Of a stretch of DNA of 56,343 nt, positions 44,773 to 53,215 are shown in pieces. Below the pieces are notes generated by a model. That model was not told where the DNA came from, did not search any database, and saw only the letters and a list, made by a program, of their open reading frames with translations. Made by a program: the position numbers and the translations under genes. Source of the stretch: Methanococcoides methylutens. Its GTDB lineage: Archaea; Halobacteriota; Methanosarcinia; Methanosarcinales; Methanosarcinaceae. How positions within the stretch are numbered: position 1 is the first letter of the stretch; every line of letters starts with the position of its first letter. The DNA lies in contig NZ_JRHO01000004.1 in assembly GCF_000765475.1 (NCBI RefSeq), forward strand, positions 1 through 56,343, written 5' to 3'.

Positions 44773-44951
44773 TTTAGTAGCTCCTCTTTTGTTTTTATGA
44801 ACGTTTCATCCGATCCAAAAATGATACGTCCTCTTCTCTTTATATGTTCGCTATTACTGGTTATTATACCTTTTGATATTGATTTCAATTGCCGGGTCTG
44901 CCACCCGAAATGCTTGTTTACAACTTCAATTGATGCTGAAAAGTCACCCAC
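44766..44951 (-). CDS. Small protein (61 residues), coupled upstream of the CobW gene
   Basis: The reading frame from GTG 44951 ends seven bases inside cobW. The text is protein-like (FGWQTRQLKSISKGIITSNSEHIKRRGRIIFGSDETFIKTKEELLKC) and ends with a single cysteine. A TATA-like CTTTTATATGAT (about 44971-44982 on the minus strand) is about 25 bases from the GTG, so the transcript would be leaderless. The frame is closed by TGA just upstream. It has no membrane segment. Function unknown; its coupling suggests a partner or regulator of the metallochaperone. Confidence 0.6.
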   Translation of the reverse strand: MGDFSASIEVVNKHFGWQTRQLKSISKGIITSNSEHIKRRGRIIFGSDETFIKTKEELLKC

Positions 44952-45017
44952 TATCCATGAAATAGTCGGATATCATATAAAAGACAAAAAAGAATGATCA
45001 TTCCATTGCTTTCATGA

Positions 45018-46136
45018 TCAGGATTGAACAGGAAAACGATTCAAAACCACAGTTACACCGAACAGAACTGCAGTTCCTAAAAATATCACCCCTATATCGA
45101 ATGCTCCTGTAAATGTTCCTGCCATCAGTGGCAGCAAGGCCAGTCCGGCATAGATGCAGGTGTTGTAGATCCCCATTGCAGTTCCATGATCGATCTTCAT
45201 GTTAGTAATAGCCAGTGGAAGTCCAACTAGCATGATCCCTGATCCAAGACCTATAACAGTAAATCCGGTCATCGGGAAATAGATGGTTGCAATGATCCCG
45301 GCTGTTGCTATAAGGATACCCTTTTTGATCAGTTCCTCATAGCTAAAATTGAAACGTGCTATTGTTAGCGATGAGATCATGGTTGAGAAGTATAATAATG
45401 AGATCGCAATCCCCAGTTCGGTCTTTGTCAGAAAACTACTGCTATATTCCGGATACAGGGACACGAGCACACCACTTGATCCTGCGAGCAGGAACGAGAT
45501 GATCCATATACTGAGTGAACTTCTGCTCGTAATGAATGAGAGATAGGATCCCACTGACATTGATCCGATCTTCGCCACATTATCCATCTCATGTTTTCCG
45601 GCAGGACAGGCCATATAATAGAATGCGAAAAGGAGGATGAATGCAGTCAGTATAACAAACAGGTATATTCCATATTTAATACTGATATCTGCAAGGTAGC
45701 CGGTGACTGCAACACCTGCAGCAAGACCTCCATTGATCAGAAAGTTGAATTCTCCTATGTAGCGCATCTTTTTTGTGAAAAGTGCTAACCTTGAAAATGC
45801 AGCAGGGAAGAACGCACCACATGATGCTCCCTCAATAAAGCGTGCCAGAACGAGGACCATGAAATCATCTGTGACGGCCATAAAAATTCCTGATATGAAT
45901 GAAAGTAGTAATCCAAGTACTACAAATTTCATGCTACAAAATCTGTCACTGAGAATTCCGAAAGGTAGCATGGTGAAAAGTGCACCCAGGAAGAACGATG
46001 AATATAATAGGCTTGATGAGGTGATAGCTGTTGTCTGCCCGGTGGCAGCAAGCTCAGGCAGTATGGGTATAACTGCATTGGAAAGTCCCATTATTACAAA
46101 AGCGGAAGAATAGAGTAAGAACCTTTCATGATCCAT
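45018..46136 (-). CDS. Major facilitator superfamily transporter
   Basis: A 372-residue protein with about twelve transmembrane helices, at the small end of the MFS. The loop 2-3 motif appears as PFGILSDRFCSMKFVVLGLLLSF. It starts FLLYSSAFVIMGLSNAVIPILPELA, and the second half begins near LIKKGILIATAGIIATIYFP. It lacks family-specific residues that would name a substrate; drug efflux and small-solute transport are both possible. It stands between the CobW operon and a small gene, all on the minus strand, but with its own AT-rich upstream region. Confidence 0.85.
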   Translation of the reverse strand: MDHERFLLYSSAFVIMGLSNAVIPILPELAATGQTTAITSSSLLYSSFFLGALFTMLPFGILSDRFCSMKFVVLGLLLSFISGIFMAVTDDFMVLVLARFIEGASCGAFFPAAFSRLALFTKKMRYIGEFNFLINGGLAAGVAVTGYLADISIKYGIYLFVILTAFILLFAFYYMACPAGKHEMDNVAKIGSMSVGSYLSFITSRSSLSIWIISFLLAGSSGVLVSLYPEYSSSFLTKTELGIAISLLYFSTMISSLTIARFNFSYEELIKKGILIATAGIIATIYFPMTGFTVIGLGSGIMLVGLPLAITNMKIDHGTAMGIYNTCIYAGLALLPLMAGTFTGAFDIGVIFLGTAVLFGVTVVLNRFPVQS

Positions 46137-46345
46137 GATAATGTCTGTTATTCCTCTGGAAGTTAGATAAGCTTTTACATTCTGACAAGGCTCTTAAAAG
46201 AGCTATACTTCTTCTAAGATTGCGGTCTTGCAAGTTATACGCTTTTGATCTACATAAAAGAGAAATTAATAAATAATGAATAAATAGCTTCAGCTAAACC
46301 CGTATAGCAGTTCATTTTCTCATTAGAATGCTAATAAAATTCCTT

Positions 46346-46585
46346 TTAGCGTAAGATATCATATCTTTTGTTGAAGACATATGATTCAATTATGGAGACC
46401 ATACCACTTTTGTGTTTAATTATGTAATCTCCGGCTTTTCCCTTCAGTGTTCCTTTAGGAGTTCTTACGCTAAAATCAGTGTCCATACGTAATGCATGAC
46501 CTATTGGCGTCTGTATTTTCTGCCTATTTAGAGACAGTTTTCTATCCAGACTTTCCTTTAAGGTGTCCACTTTAAATTCTCCCAT
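46346..46585 (-). CDS. Small conserved-looking protein with PGDYI-like domain
   Basis: A 79-residue soluble protein, strongly basic. The middle and end (HALRMDTDFSVRTPKGTLKGKAGDYIIKHKSGMVSIIESYVFNKRYDIL) resemble the short beta-domain found in many phage and mobile-element proteins with a GDW(I/Y)V-type motif. There is no Shine-Dalgarno signal at ATG 46585, but TATA-like A/T stretches lie upstream (46600-46650). A 13-bp inverted repeat links its stop region (46344-46356) to an internal segment (46463-46475). Function unknown; possible relic of integration. Confidence 0.6.
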   Translation of the reverse strand: MGEFKVDTLKESLDRKLSLNRQKIQTPIGHALRMDTDFSVRTPKGTLKGKAGDYIIKHKSGMVSIIESYVFNKRYDILR

Positions 46586-46713
46586 ATATAAAGGATAGCA
46601 ATTATAATATAAAGATAACTAAGATTTAGTTTATAGTTATATATATTTTTATTTAAATTTATTACTGATGAAAATTATATATTCGATCCTGATAATCTTT
46701 GAGCAAATAATAA

Positions 46714-47223
46714 ATGAGTGAAAATATGAACATCACGCTTATCGGAATGTCAGGTGTGGGCAAGACCACAATTGGGAAGTTGCTTTCAAAGAAGCTGAAT
46801 TATGGTTTTGTTGATGTCGACGATCTCATTAAGAAAAGGATCGGCATGAGCCTGCAATCATTCATTGACAATTCCGGAGATGCTGCCTTTCTTGAACTGG
46901 AGGAACAGGTTGTTCTTGACCTTGAGCCATCGGGAAACTACATAATTGCAACAGGTGGCAGTATGATCTATTCTGAAGTTGCCATGGAGCATCTAAAATC
47001 CATCTCAACTATTGTTTACCTGGATACTCCGTTTGGTCGGATAGCTCGCAGGATTGACCCTTCAAAAAGAGGAGTTGTGGGTTTAAAGGATAAAAGCTTG
47101 AAAGAGCTGTATCATGAGCGTAAGGCACTATATGAAAAATATATGGATGTTCACATTAAAATAGAAAAAGGTGAAAGAAAAAGTGCCATTGCAGATAGGA
47201 TCATTGCTATCTGCTTCGATTAA
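46714..47223 (+). CDS. aroK: Shikimate kinase-like P-loop kinase, bacterial type
   Basis: A 169-residue P-loop kinase with the AroK fold. Walker A is GMSGVGKTTIGKLLSKKL, followed by VDVDDLIKKRIGMSLQSFID (the shikimate-binding Asp), FLELEEQVV, ATGGSMIYSE (GGG-type motif with one Gly as Ser) and YLDTPFGRIARRI with the lid. Archaea usually make shikimate 3-phosphate with an unrelated GHMP-family kinase, so a bacterial-type AroK suggests lateral transfer or a different substrate. The start may be ATG 46726 (GAGTGA upstream) rather than 46714. It stands alone on the plus strand, separate from other aromatic genes. Confidence 0.78.
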   Translation: MSENMNITLIGMSGVGKTTIGKLLSKKLNYGFVDVDDLIKKRIGMSLQSFIDNSGDAAFLELEEQVVLDLEPSGNYIIATGGSMIYSEVAMEHLKSISTIVYLDTPFGRIARRIDPSKRGVVGLKDKSLKELYHERKALYEKYMDVHIKIEKGERKSAIADRIIAICFD

Positions 47224-47307
47224 AATGGCACATTATCCGCTTATTCATTCCTCAAATTGAACATTATTTATCGATTCAGTTATATAGTTAGTTAGTTGGC
47301 TGATTGT

Positions 47308-48669
47308 TTAGTTCGTAAGTGCCTGTATAGGTGCAGGTATTCTTCCACCGCGCCCGATAAATTCCTCGGAACTGAATTCAGACACAGCCATAACAGGTGC
47401 ACGTCCCAGAAGTCCACCGTACTCCACGCTGTCACCAACCTTTTTACCAGGTGCAGGTATCAGGCGCACAGCAGTTGTCTTCTTGTTTATCATACCTATG
47501 GCCATCTCATCTGCAATGATCGCTGAGATCGTGGAGGCCGATGTATCACCGGGGATGGCTATCATATCCAGTCCCACAGAGCAAACACTTGTCATAGCTT
47601 CAAGCTTTTCAAGGCTTAACGCACCAATCTCAACTGCATGAATCATGCCTGCATCTTCACTTACAGGGATGAATGCACCGCTTAAACCCCCTACATATGA
47701 AGATGCCATTGACCCGCCTTTTTTCACGGCATCATTGAGAAGTGCAAGAGCTGCTGTGGTTCCGTGGGTCCCACAGTTCTGAAGCCCCATTGCTTCAAGA
47801 ATAGCAGCTACACTGTCACCGATCTCGGGTGTTGGTGCAAGGGACAGGTCCACAACGCCAAACTCAACATTGAGGCGACGGGAAACTTCCCTTCCCACCA
47901 TCTCCCCCATTCTGGTGATCTTAAAAGCTGTCTTCTTGATGGCTTCTGATATTTCGCCGAGGTCAGGGTCCTTGAGTTCCCTGATGGTGGAGTTCACGAC
48001 CCCCGGACCGCTTACACCGACATTGATAACACAGTCAGGTTCACCGATGCCGTGGAAGGCGCCGGCCATGAACGGATTATCTTCCGGTGCATTGGCAAAG
48101 ACGACGAGCTTTGCACATCCGATCCCATCATCATCCTTTGTTGCTTCAGCAGTCTTCTTGATGATCTTTCCCATCATTGCCACAGCGTCCATATTGATGC
48201 CTGCTTTTGTGGTAGCCACGTTGATGGATGAACATACCTTATTGGTGCTTGCAAGTGCCTGAGGAAGGGAATTGATAAGTTTTATGTCTCCGGGAGTTGC
48301 TCCTTTATGCACAAGGGCAGTGAAACCTCCAATAAAATCAATTCCAACATCTTCTGCCGCACGGTCAAGTGTCTTTGCAATAGACACATAATCATCCGTA
48401 TCACAGCTTTCAGCAACGATAGCTATCGGAGTTACAGCTATGCGCTTATTGATGATGGGGATGCCATAGAGGTTCTGTATCTCCTCTGTGGTCCTGACAA
48501 GATCCTTAGCATAACCGGTGATCTTCTCATAGATCCTTTCATTGAGCACATCGATATCATTGTGACAGCAACCACGAAGGTTGATACCCATTGTCACGGT
48601 CCTGATATCGAGGTTCTCCGCTTTGATCATGTGGATGGTTTCCAGTATCTCTTCCGGATGGACAAGCAT
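47308..48669 (-). CDS. UPF0210 (DUF711) family protein, PFL-like fold
   Basis: A 453-residue cytoplasmic protein of the DUF711/UPF0210 family, full-length. Conserved stretches are [98 protein letters not shown] and [23 protein letters not shown]. The family resembles the pyruvate-formate-lyase/ribonucleotide-reductase barrel, but I see no glycyl-radical motif. It forms a pair with the ACT protein starting at 48962, 14 bases apart, an arrangement widely conserved in bacteria and archaea. Function unknown. Confidence 0.92.
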   Translation of the reverse strand: MLVHPEEILETIHMIKAENLDIRTVTMGINLRGCCHNDIDVLNERIYEKITGYAKDLVRTTEEIQNLYGIPIINKRIAVTPIAIVAESCDTDDYVSIAKTLDRAAEDVGIDFIGGFTALVHKGATPGDIKLINSLPQALASTNKVCSSINVATTKAGINMDAVAMMGKIIKKTAEATKDDDGIGCAKLVVFANAPEDNPFMAGAFHGIGEPDCVINVGVSGPGVVNSTIRELKDPDLGEISEAIKKTAFKITRMGEMVGREVSRRLNVEFGVVDLSLAPTPEIGDSVAAILEAMGLQNCGTHGTTAALALLNDAVKKGGSMASSYVGGLSGAFIPVSEDAGMIHAVEIGALSLEKLEAMTSVCSVGLDMIAIPGDTSASTISAIIADEMAIGMINKKTTAVRLIPAPGKKVGDSVEYGGLLGRAPVMAVSEFSSEEFIGRGGRIPAPIQALTN

Positions 48670-48683
48670 ATTTGATCCTCCTT

Positions 48684-48962
48684 TTAGATCCTGTGCATGA
48701 AGCGGAATGCATCTTCGTGCTGGACACGTACTTCCACTCCAAGTTTTTCCCCTTCTTCAGACATTGCTTTCTGGAATGCTGTGAGATCGAAGTTCTCATC
48801 TTTCACACCTGCCAGCATTATCATGGTGAACAGGTCTTCCATAAGGGTCTGACTGATGTCAACGATATTCACATTGAAATCTGCCATCACCTTAGTGATA
48901 TTAGCAACAATACCTATCTTGTCGATACCGATAACAGTGATTATGAAGCGGGTTGAGGTCAT
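48684..48962 (-). CDS. ACT domain protein, UPF0237 family
   Basis: A 92-residue protein consisting of one ACT domain ([49 protein letters not shown]) and a short tail. Such single ACT proteins usually sense amino acids and partner with the UPF0210 protein encoded next. It precedes that gene on the minus strand with a 14-base gap, so both are co-transcribed. Ligand and role unknown. Confidence 0.93.
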   Translation of the reverse strand: MTSTRFIITVIGIDKIGIVANITKVMADFNVNIVDISQTLMEDLFTMIMLAGVKDENFDLTAFQKAMSEEGEKLGVEVRVQHEDAFRFMHRI

Positions 48963-49094
48963 ATCTCTATCCTTCTTTGAATGATTAGTTGAATGTGATG
49001 CTGAGCTATACTATGTGATGGATTATAGCTCTTTACCTTTTCGAAGGGAAATAGTCCGGGATAATGAAAATATCAATTTGATCCAGAGATCCAG

Positions 49095-49138
49095 GTAGAA
49101 AGTAGAAAAAGTAGAAAAAGTAGAAAAAGTAGAAAAAA
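49095..49138 (-). repeat. Tandem repeat GTAGAAAAA, about five units
   Basis: The 9-base unit GTAGAAAAA occurs about five times in a row (first unit two A shorter). On the minus strand this gives pyrimidine-rich TTTTTCTAC runs, directly downstream of the lipoprotein gene, and may serve as its transcription end. It also forms a length-variable spacer before the ACT gene. Confidence 0.75.
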
Positions 49139-49190
49139 TATTGAGAAAAAGTGAATATTGCAGAAAATACCGCATATTCACAAAGGCATA

Positions 49191-49637
49191 TTATTGTTCA
49201 TTCATGTCGAAGGTCATGACCTGTCCGTTCTCATCAGTGATAGTCATAACTTCATCGATAATTGACATTTCTGATTTGACATTGCCGGATGCATCATAGC
49301 TGGTCCAGATGACCATCTCAGCTTCTTCTGACCAAAGGTATTCAATTTTAGCAATATCTTCTGTAACAGGTTCGATCTCGACAACTGCTTTACATAGTGT
49401 CACTCCATCAATTACCTCAGTCCCAACGATCTCCATATCCATACTCTCGCCGGTTTGTGGGTTTGATGCTTGCCATGTAGTTCCCACAGGACACCATTCA
49501 TTTTCAGCATCTTCCGGTGTTGTGACAGTGATCTCCACATCATCATCAGTATAGGTCGTTGTCTCAGCATCGTCGCCAGAACATCCTGCAGCCATCATAG
49601 TGATAGCGATCAATAAAATTAACCATATTTTGTTCAT
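49191..49637 (-). CDS. Secreted lipoprotein of unknown function
   Basis: A 148-residue protein from ATG 49637, which has GGGGAATT just upstream. The longer frame to 49829 would overlap the next gene and lacks a signal. The N-terminus is a lipoprotein signal, IWLILLIAITMMAAGC, with lipobox Cys19. The mature part is acidic, beginning with a Thr/Asp-rich linker and containing EWCPVGTTWQASNP and TLCKAVVEIEPV with two Cys that might form a disulfide. It probably sits on the outer face of the membrane. No enzymatic motif recognised. Confidence 0.82.
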   Translation of the reverse strand: MNKIWLILLIAITMMAAGCSGDDAETTTYTDDDVEITVTTPEDAENEWCPVGTTWQASNPQTGESMDMEIVGTEVIDGVTLCKAVVEIEPVTEDIAKIEYLWSEEAEMVIWTSYDASGNVKSEMSIIDEVMTITDENGQVMTFDMNEQ

Positions 49638-49759
49638 AGTAATTCCCCATAATAAGTTCAGTTTGTTAGGACTTAAGCATATCGAAGGCTGATGCCATCT
49701 TATTTTAGAGAGTTTAAAATAAATCGATCTCGCAGGCGTTTTCTGGAAACGCCTACCTT

Positions 49760-50707
49760 TCAATTGTAGAATATGAAAAGACCCGCAATGTAGGCAACAT
49801 ATGTGATAAGGATCACACCGCCTTCCCACCTGTCGAGCCGTTTTCTTGTTATCCCAAAGATCACAAGCATCAACATGATAAGGATCATAACCGGGAAGTC
49901 ATAGTTAATTGACTGAGGGAGAATAGGAAGTGTTCGGATCTGTGAAGAGAACCCCAGTATCATGGCAATATCCATTGTGTTGGCTCCAAGGATGTTGCCT
50001 ATGGAGAGGTCCTGATGTCCCTTCAATGTTGCAGATATAGCAGTTATGAGTTCTGGTAATGATGTTCCAAGGGCTACAAGTGTGAGTCCGATGATCATTT
50101 CAGGGATTCCCAGCCAGTATGCGATCTCAGTTCCGGAATCTACGAGTAGTCGGCTGCCGATGACCACACAGGCTGAGCCAAGTATGAAATAGAATATATC
50201 AGACTTCATTTCTTTCAGGGATAACTTTTCCCTTTTATTTTCCGATCCATCGAATATTGCAGACTGGAGGCGGTAGTTGTAGTAAAGGAAACCTACGAAA
50301 ATAGCAAGCAATATCAGACCATCAATTGATGTTAGAACTCCATCCAGTGTTAAAGCTATAAGTGTGAGTCCAGAAATGAGCATGATGGCACCTTTATGGA
50401 GGAATCCTCCATCTTCCAGGGGTATTGCCTTTATCGTTATGACCAATCCCAGTGCCAGACCGATATTACAGATAGCTGAGCCAACTGCATTTCCTATGGT
50501 GAGGTCGGTGTGACCAATATATGCAGCTATTGCAGAAACTGTGAACTCGGGAGCAGTTGTGGCAAAGCTTACAATTGTGGCCCCTATAATGATCTTTGGA
50601 AGCCCGCTTTTTGTTGAAATGGATACTGCGGATTCGATGAACCAATCCGCCCCCTTAGTAATCAGAATAAGGCCTAACAGGAAAAGCAATAAAGTCGAGA
50701 TCACCAT
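49760..50707 (-). CDS. Calcium/sodium antiporter, CaCA family
   Basis: A 315-residue exchanger with ten predicted helices in two inverted repeats. Alpha-1 is IIIGATIVSFATTAPEFTVSAIAAYIGHTDLTIGNAVGSAICNIGLALG, and alpha-2 is MIIGLTLVALGTSLPELITAISATLKGHQDLSIGNILGANTMDIAMILG. The acidic residues in the two APEF/LPEL repeats bind the cation. It probably exports calcium in exchange for sodium (YrbG-like). Start ATG 50707 follows GGGGAGA. It lies 41 bases after the UspA gene, so the two may be co-transcribed. Confidence 0.92.
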   Translation of the reverse strand: MVISTLLLFLLGLILITKGADWFIESAVSISTKSGLPKIIIGATIVSFATTAPEFTVSAIAAYIGHTDLTIGNAVGSAICNIGLALGLVITIKAIPLEDGGFLHKGAIMLISGLTLIALTLDGVLTSIDGLILLAIFVGFLYYNYRLQSAIFDGSENKREKLSLKEMKSDIFYFILGSACVVIGSRLLVDSGTEIAYWLGIPEMIIGLTLVALGTSLPELITAISATLKGHQDLSIGNILGANTMDIAMILGFSSQIRTLPILPQSINYDFPVMILIMLMLVIFGITRKRLDRWEGGVILITYVAYIAGLFIFYN

Positions 50708-50748
50708 GGTCTCCCCTATAGCTTTCCATTACATTTAAATTGAATGTC

Positions 50749-51189
50749 TTAATCCTCGCTGGTAATAACAAGTACGGGTCCGACATCTGCTGCAATTATC
50801 CAGCGTGTGAGACTGCCAAGCGGATCTCTCCTCAGGGACTCGGATCCCATGACAGTAAGGTCCACAGCTTTCTCTTCTGCTATTCTTATAAGATCTCTAC
50901 CGATATCCTCGCTGCTGAGAACGATCTTTTCAGCTGGGATCCCTGCTTTTTTAGCTTCGTTCATTGCATATTCCATGTTAGCTTCGATGTTCTCTTTGAC
51001 AACTGCCAGCATCTTCTCAGAGAGCTCTTTTGGAAAGATGGATTCAAGTTCCCTTCTTTTTTCCAGATAGACGATTATGAGATTGCCGCCTTCTTTTTCT
51101 GCAACATGAAGTGCATGATCGACACCCCTTTTTGACATTTGTGTCTCGTCTATTGGAACAAGGATGTTCCTGTATGCTATATCCCCCAT
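50749..51189 (-). CDS. Universal stress protein UspA family
   Basis: A 146-residue UspA fold protein. It starts AYRNILVPIDETQMSKRGVDHALHVAEKEGGNLIIVY and has the ATP-binding motif VMGSESLRRDPLGSLTRWIIAADVGPVLVI, that is G-x2-G-x9-G(S/T) with minor deviations, so nucleotide binding is probable. It may act in stress survival or regulate the adjacent exchanger, which follows by 41 bases. ATG 51189 has GTCATTATGGGGG around it. Confidence 0.93.
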   Translation of the reverse strand: MGDIAYRNILVPIDETQMSKRGVDHALHVAEKEGGNLIIVYLEKRRELESIFPKELSEKMLAVVKENIEANMEYAMNEAKKAGIPAEKIVLSSEDIGRDLIRIAEEKAVDLTVMGSESLRRDPLGSLTRWIIAADVGPVLVITSED

Positions 51190-51241
51190 AATGACAACTC
51201 CATTAGTTTATTTGCTTTCCATCTATTTACCGGATTCCCTT

Positions 51242-51766
51242 TTATTCCAACCCGAGTACTGTAACAGCAGCAACGATCAACACTCCAAGCCCAATCATTC
51301 TCACAGCATGTTTTATGACACTTTGCTTTGCTATCTTCCCGGAATATATCCCCAGTATGGCAAGAACTGAGATGCTTAATACGACAGCTATCTCAAGAGC
51401 CATCTCGTCAAAGAAATAGAAGGGTGAGATCGGGACAAGGGATCCCATAAAGCTCGAACCACCATGAGCTATGGAATCGTTCCATATCTTCTTCTTTGTC
51501 CGGGCCTCCAGATCAGTTGATTCCAGACTCCTTAGCAATGGTTTCTCGAGTTCAGCCAGGTTTCCGTATTCTACGGCACTCTCTGCAAGATAGGATCCAA
51601 TACCATTTGTCATGGCAAGAGCGACTGCACCTCCAAGGGCTGCATTTATGATAATTGACGGATCGTCAACAACATGTGACGTTCCGATTACCACACCAAG
51701 CACAGCTAGAAGACCGTCGATGCTGCCCAGAATGATGTATCTTCCCTGTTCTTTATTAAACTTCAT
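51242..51766 (-). CDS. VIT1/CCC1-like small membrane protein
   Basis: A protein of about 174 residues related to the VIT1/CCC1 vacuolar iron transporter group. The N-terminus has GSIDGLLAVLGVVIGTSHVV, and the next segment is AALGGAVALAMTNGIGSYLAESAVEYGNL, the transporter signature region. Two hydrophobic segments follow (LEIAVVLSISVLAILGIYSG and MIGLGVLIVAAVTVLGLE). It is shorter than typical 230-residue family members, and the cytoplasmic metal-binding domain between helices is brief. ATG 51766 or TTG 51772. Transport of iron or manganese is the family role and is inferred here. Confidence 0.82.
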   Translation of the reverse strand: MKFNKEQGRYIILGSIDGLLAVLGVVIGTSHVVDDPSIIINAALGGAVALAMTNGIGSYLAESAVEYGNLAELEKPLLRSLESTDLEARTKKKIWNDSIAHGGSSFMGSLVPISPFYFFDEMALEIAVVLSISVLAILGIYSGKIAKQSVIKHAVRMIGLGVLIVAAVTVLGLE

Positions 51767-52328
51767 ATCCAATTCTCGGCCGGGTCTTTTGAACTTTCGC
51801 AGGTGATCAGAAGAGGACGGCCTGATAAAACATTAAACCGTAGACCTGATCATCATACCAGAACATCTACCCGCTTTTCAACCATATGCTTGCGGAAGGC
51901 AGATTCTGGAAGTCTAAATGCTTATTTGTTCATACTTTTGATTCATACATTCGTCAATAGCTTCGCTGGACTAAACTGCTGACGATTGTTGATGAGGACT
52001 GGTTTGATACCCAAGAATAGTTAGATAGCACCCATACCCGATATTCATATTGTGTCTGTAAGTACATAGACTTTACGAAAAAGTACGCTTTGTCTGAAAA
52101 ATAGGGTATTTATCGAACAACAACATGGATTTTCGGACAAAAAAATACGAATCGTTGGATAAGTGGCAAATTATGACATGTTTTTATTTAACTTTTTATC
52201 GCCCTCAGACAAATAATTTTTAATATTAGATGACATAATATTTAATATTAGATAACATAATTTTTATATGAAAAACCAAAGAAGGATGTGAGATTATCAA
52301 AACAACAAATAAAATAATTCTTGCATCA
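51767..52328. other. 560-base intergenic region with imperfect tandem repeat and GACAAA motifs
   Basis: The stretch upstream of the small membrane protein gene has no gene. It contains TTTGTCTGAAAA (52089-52100), TTTTCGGACAAA (52130-52141) and CAGACAAA (52205-52212), all variants of one word, then an imperfect 22-base tandem repeat at 52219-52262 and a TATA-like TTTTATATG (52262-52270). A TGATGA at about 51989 does not have a matching D box nearby. Confidence 0.5.
52219..52262 (+). repeat. Tandem 22-base repeat in promoter of the small membrane protein gene
   Basis: TTTAATATTAGATGACATAATA (52219-52240, 22 bases in total) is followed at once by a second copy (52241-52262) differing at two positions. 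The second copy runs into the TATA-like element at 52262-52270. It could be a two-site operator. Confidence 0.6.
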
Positions 52329-52721
52329 GTGTTTGGCATCTTCATTTTGTTGATCGCATCCCTCTTATTCATGCCATTTATATTTTCTGGACCCGTGTCC
52401 CCCTTTTTTGTAGTCCACAACCACGATATTAATGACCATACTGTGGTCATTGACGTATTCGATTCACGCAACGTGTCCATAATAACAGAAACTTATAAGT
52501 TGGAACCTAAGAGTGATATCTCCCGAAAGAGACCTTTGGGATTACGGCTCCCATTATCAAAAGGCGAGTTTAAGATAAATGTCACTGTGGATAACGAAAC
52601 TATGGAAACACATCACGTAGAATTGCCACATCCGCATACAATGGTCGATATACGACTATATTATGAAGACTATATGGGAAACGTGACTCCAATCTCTGTA
52701 GAAGTAGCGGCGGTTGTATAA
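52329..52721 (+). CDS. Small exported or membrane-anchored protein of unknown function
   Basis: A protein of 130 residues from GTG 52329. The N-terminal segment is a hydrophobic anchor (FGIFILLIASLLFMPFIF). The rest has a beta-rich look (VVHNHDINDHTVVIDVFDS, NVSIITETYKLEP, ETHHVELPHPHTMVDIRLYYEDY). The frame upstream encodes IKTTNKIILAS, a typical basic signal N-region, so the real start may be ATT 52293 or ATC 52296 with AAGGATGTGA before it. That would be a rare initiator. Histidines are frequent (eight in the exterior part), so metal binding is possible. No family name. Confidence 0.7.
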   Translation: MFGIFILLIASLLFMPFIFSGPVSPFFVVHNHDINDHTVVIDVFDSRNVSIITETYKLEPKSDISRKRPLGLRLPLSKGEFKINVTVDNETMETHHVELPHPHTMVDIRLYYEDYMGNVTPISVEVAAVV

Positions 52722-53215
52722 TCCTCTTTATTAATTTATTTGAAAAATATTTCGGATATTTAAATATAATTTTTGTCTAAATGCCCGATTTTTCGGACAA
52801 AGCGGAAAAAGTAACCATAGGAACTGATCCTTGAAACGGAAAAATAGAAACGCAATTTACTGTTTCCCAAAGAGAGAAAGATCAAACAGCATATGGTCAA
52901 GTATCGTAAATCTCTGGCCAAGGATGACCATGTTTCCAAAACGATTGGTATATAGATATCAACTTTAAGTCATTCTACAAGAGCTTCTATACTACGATTC
53001 CAAATCTTACCAAAATTAATTTTCTGATGGGACTTAGGAAGATCATCGAGAGCGAAGATAGAATGTTGAGGTTGATTGGGGTTGATTATAATATCTTATT
53101 CGTGTTATCAGCTCTGTTACCAACTTCGGTATATTAGTATCCTATTATGGGTTTAAAAACCATTATTAATCAATAATTCAAATTTAAAGAGTATACAAAA
53201 ACAGGAGAAATAAAA
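52722..53215. other. 490-base intergenic region, degenerate sequence
   Basis: The region has TTTTGTCT (52771-52778) and TTTTTCGGACAAA (52789-52801), repeating the word found upstream of the previous gene. A short frame near 52892 (MVKYRKSLAKDD) and other fragments suggest decayed coding sequence, perhaps of a transposase, but the evidence is too weak to name. The promoter of the next gene should be at its end (AT-rich, 53150-53180). Confidence 0.4.

Noticed and set aside
51985-52000. TGATGA as a C/D-box guide RNA
   Set aside because: No properly spaced D box or terminal stem was found.
52890-52950. Transposase remnant near 52892
   Set aside because: Only about a dozen residues (MVKYRKSLAKDD) suggest it; no inverted repeats or catalytic residues.
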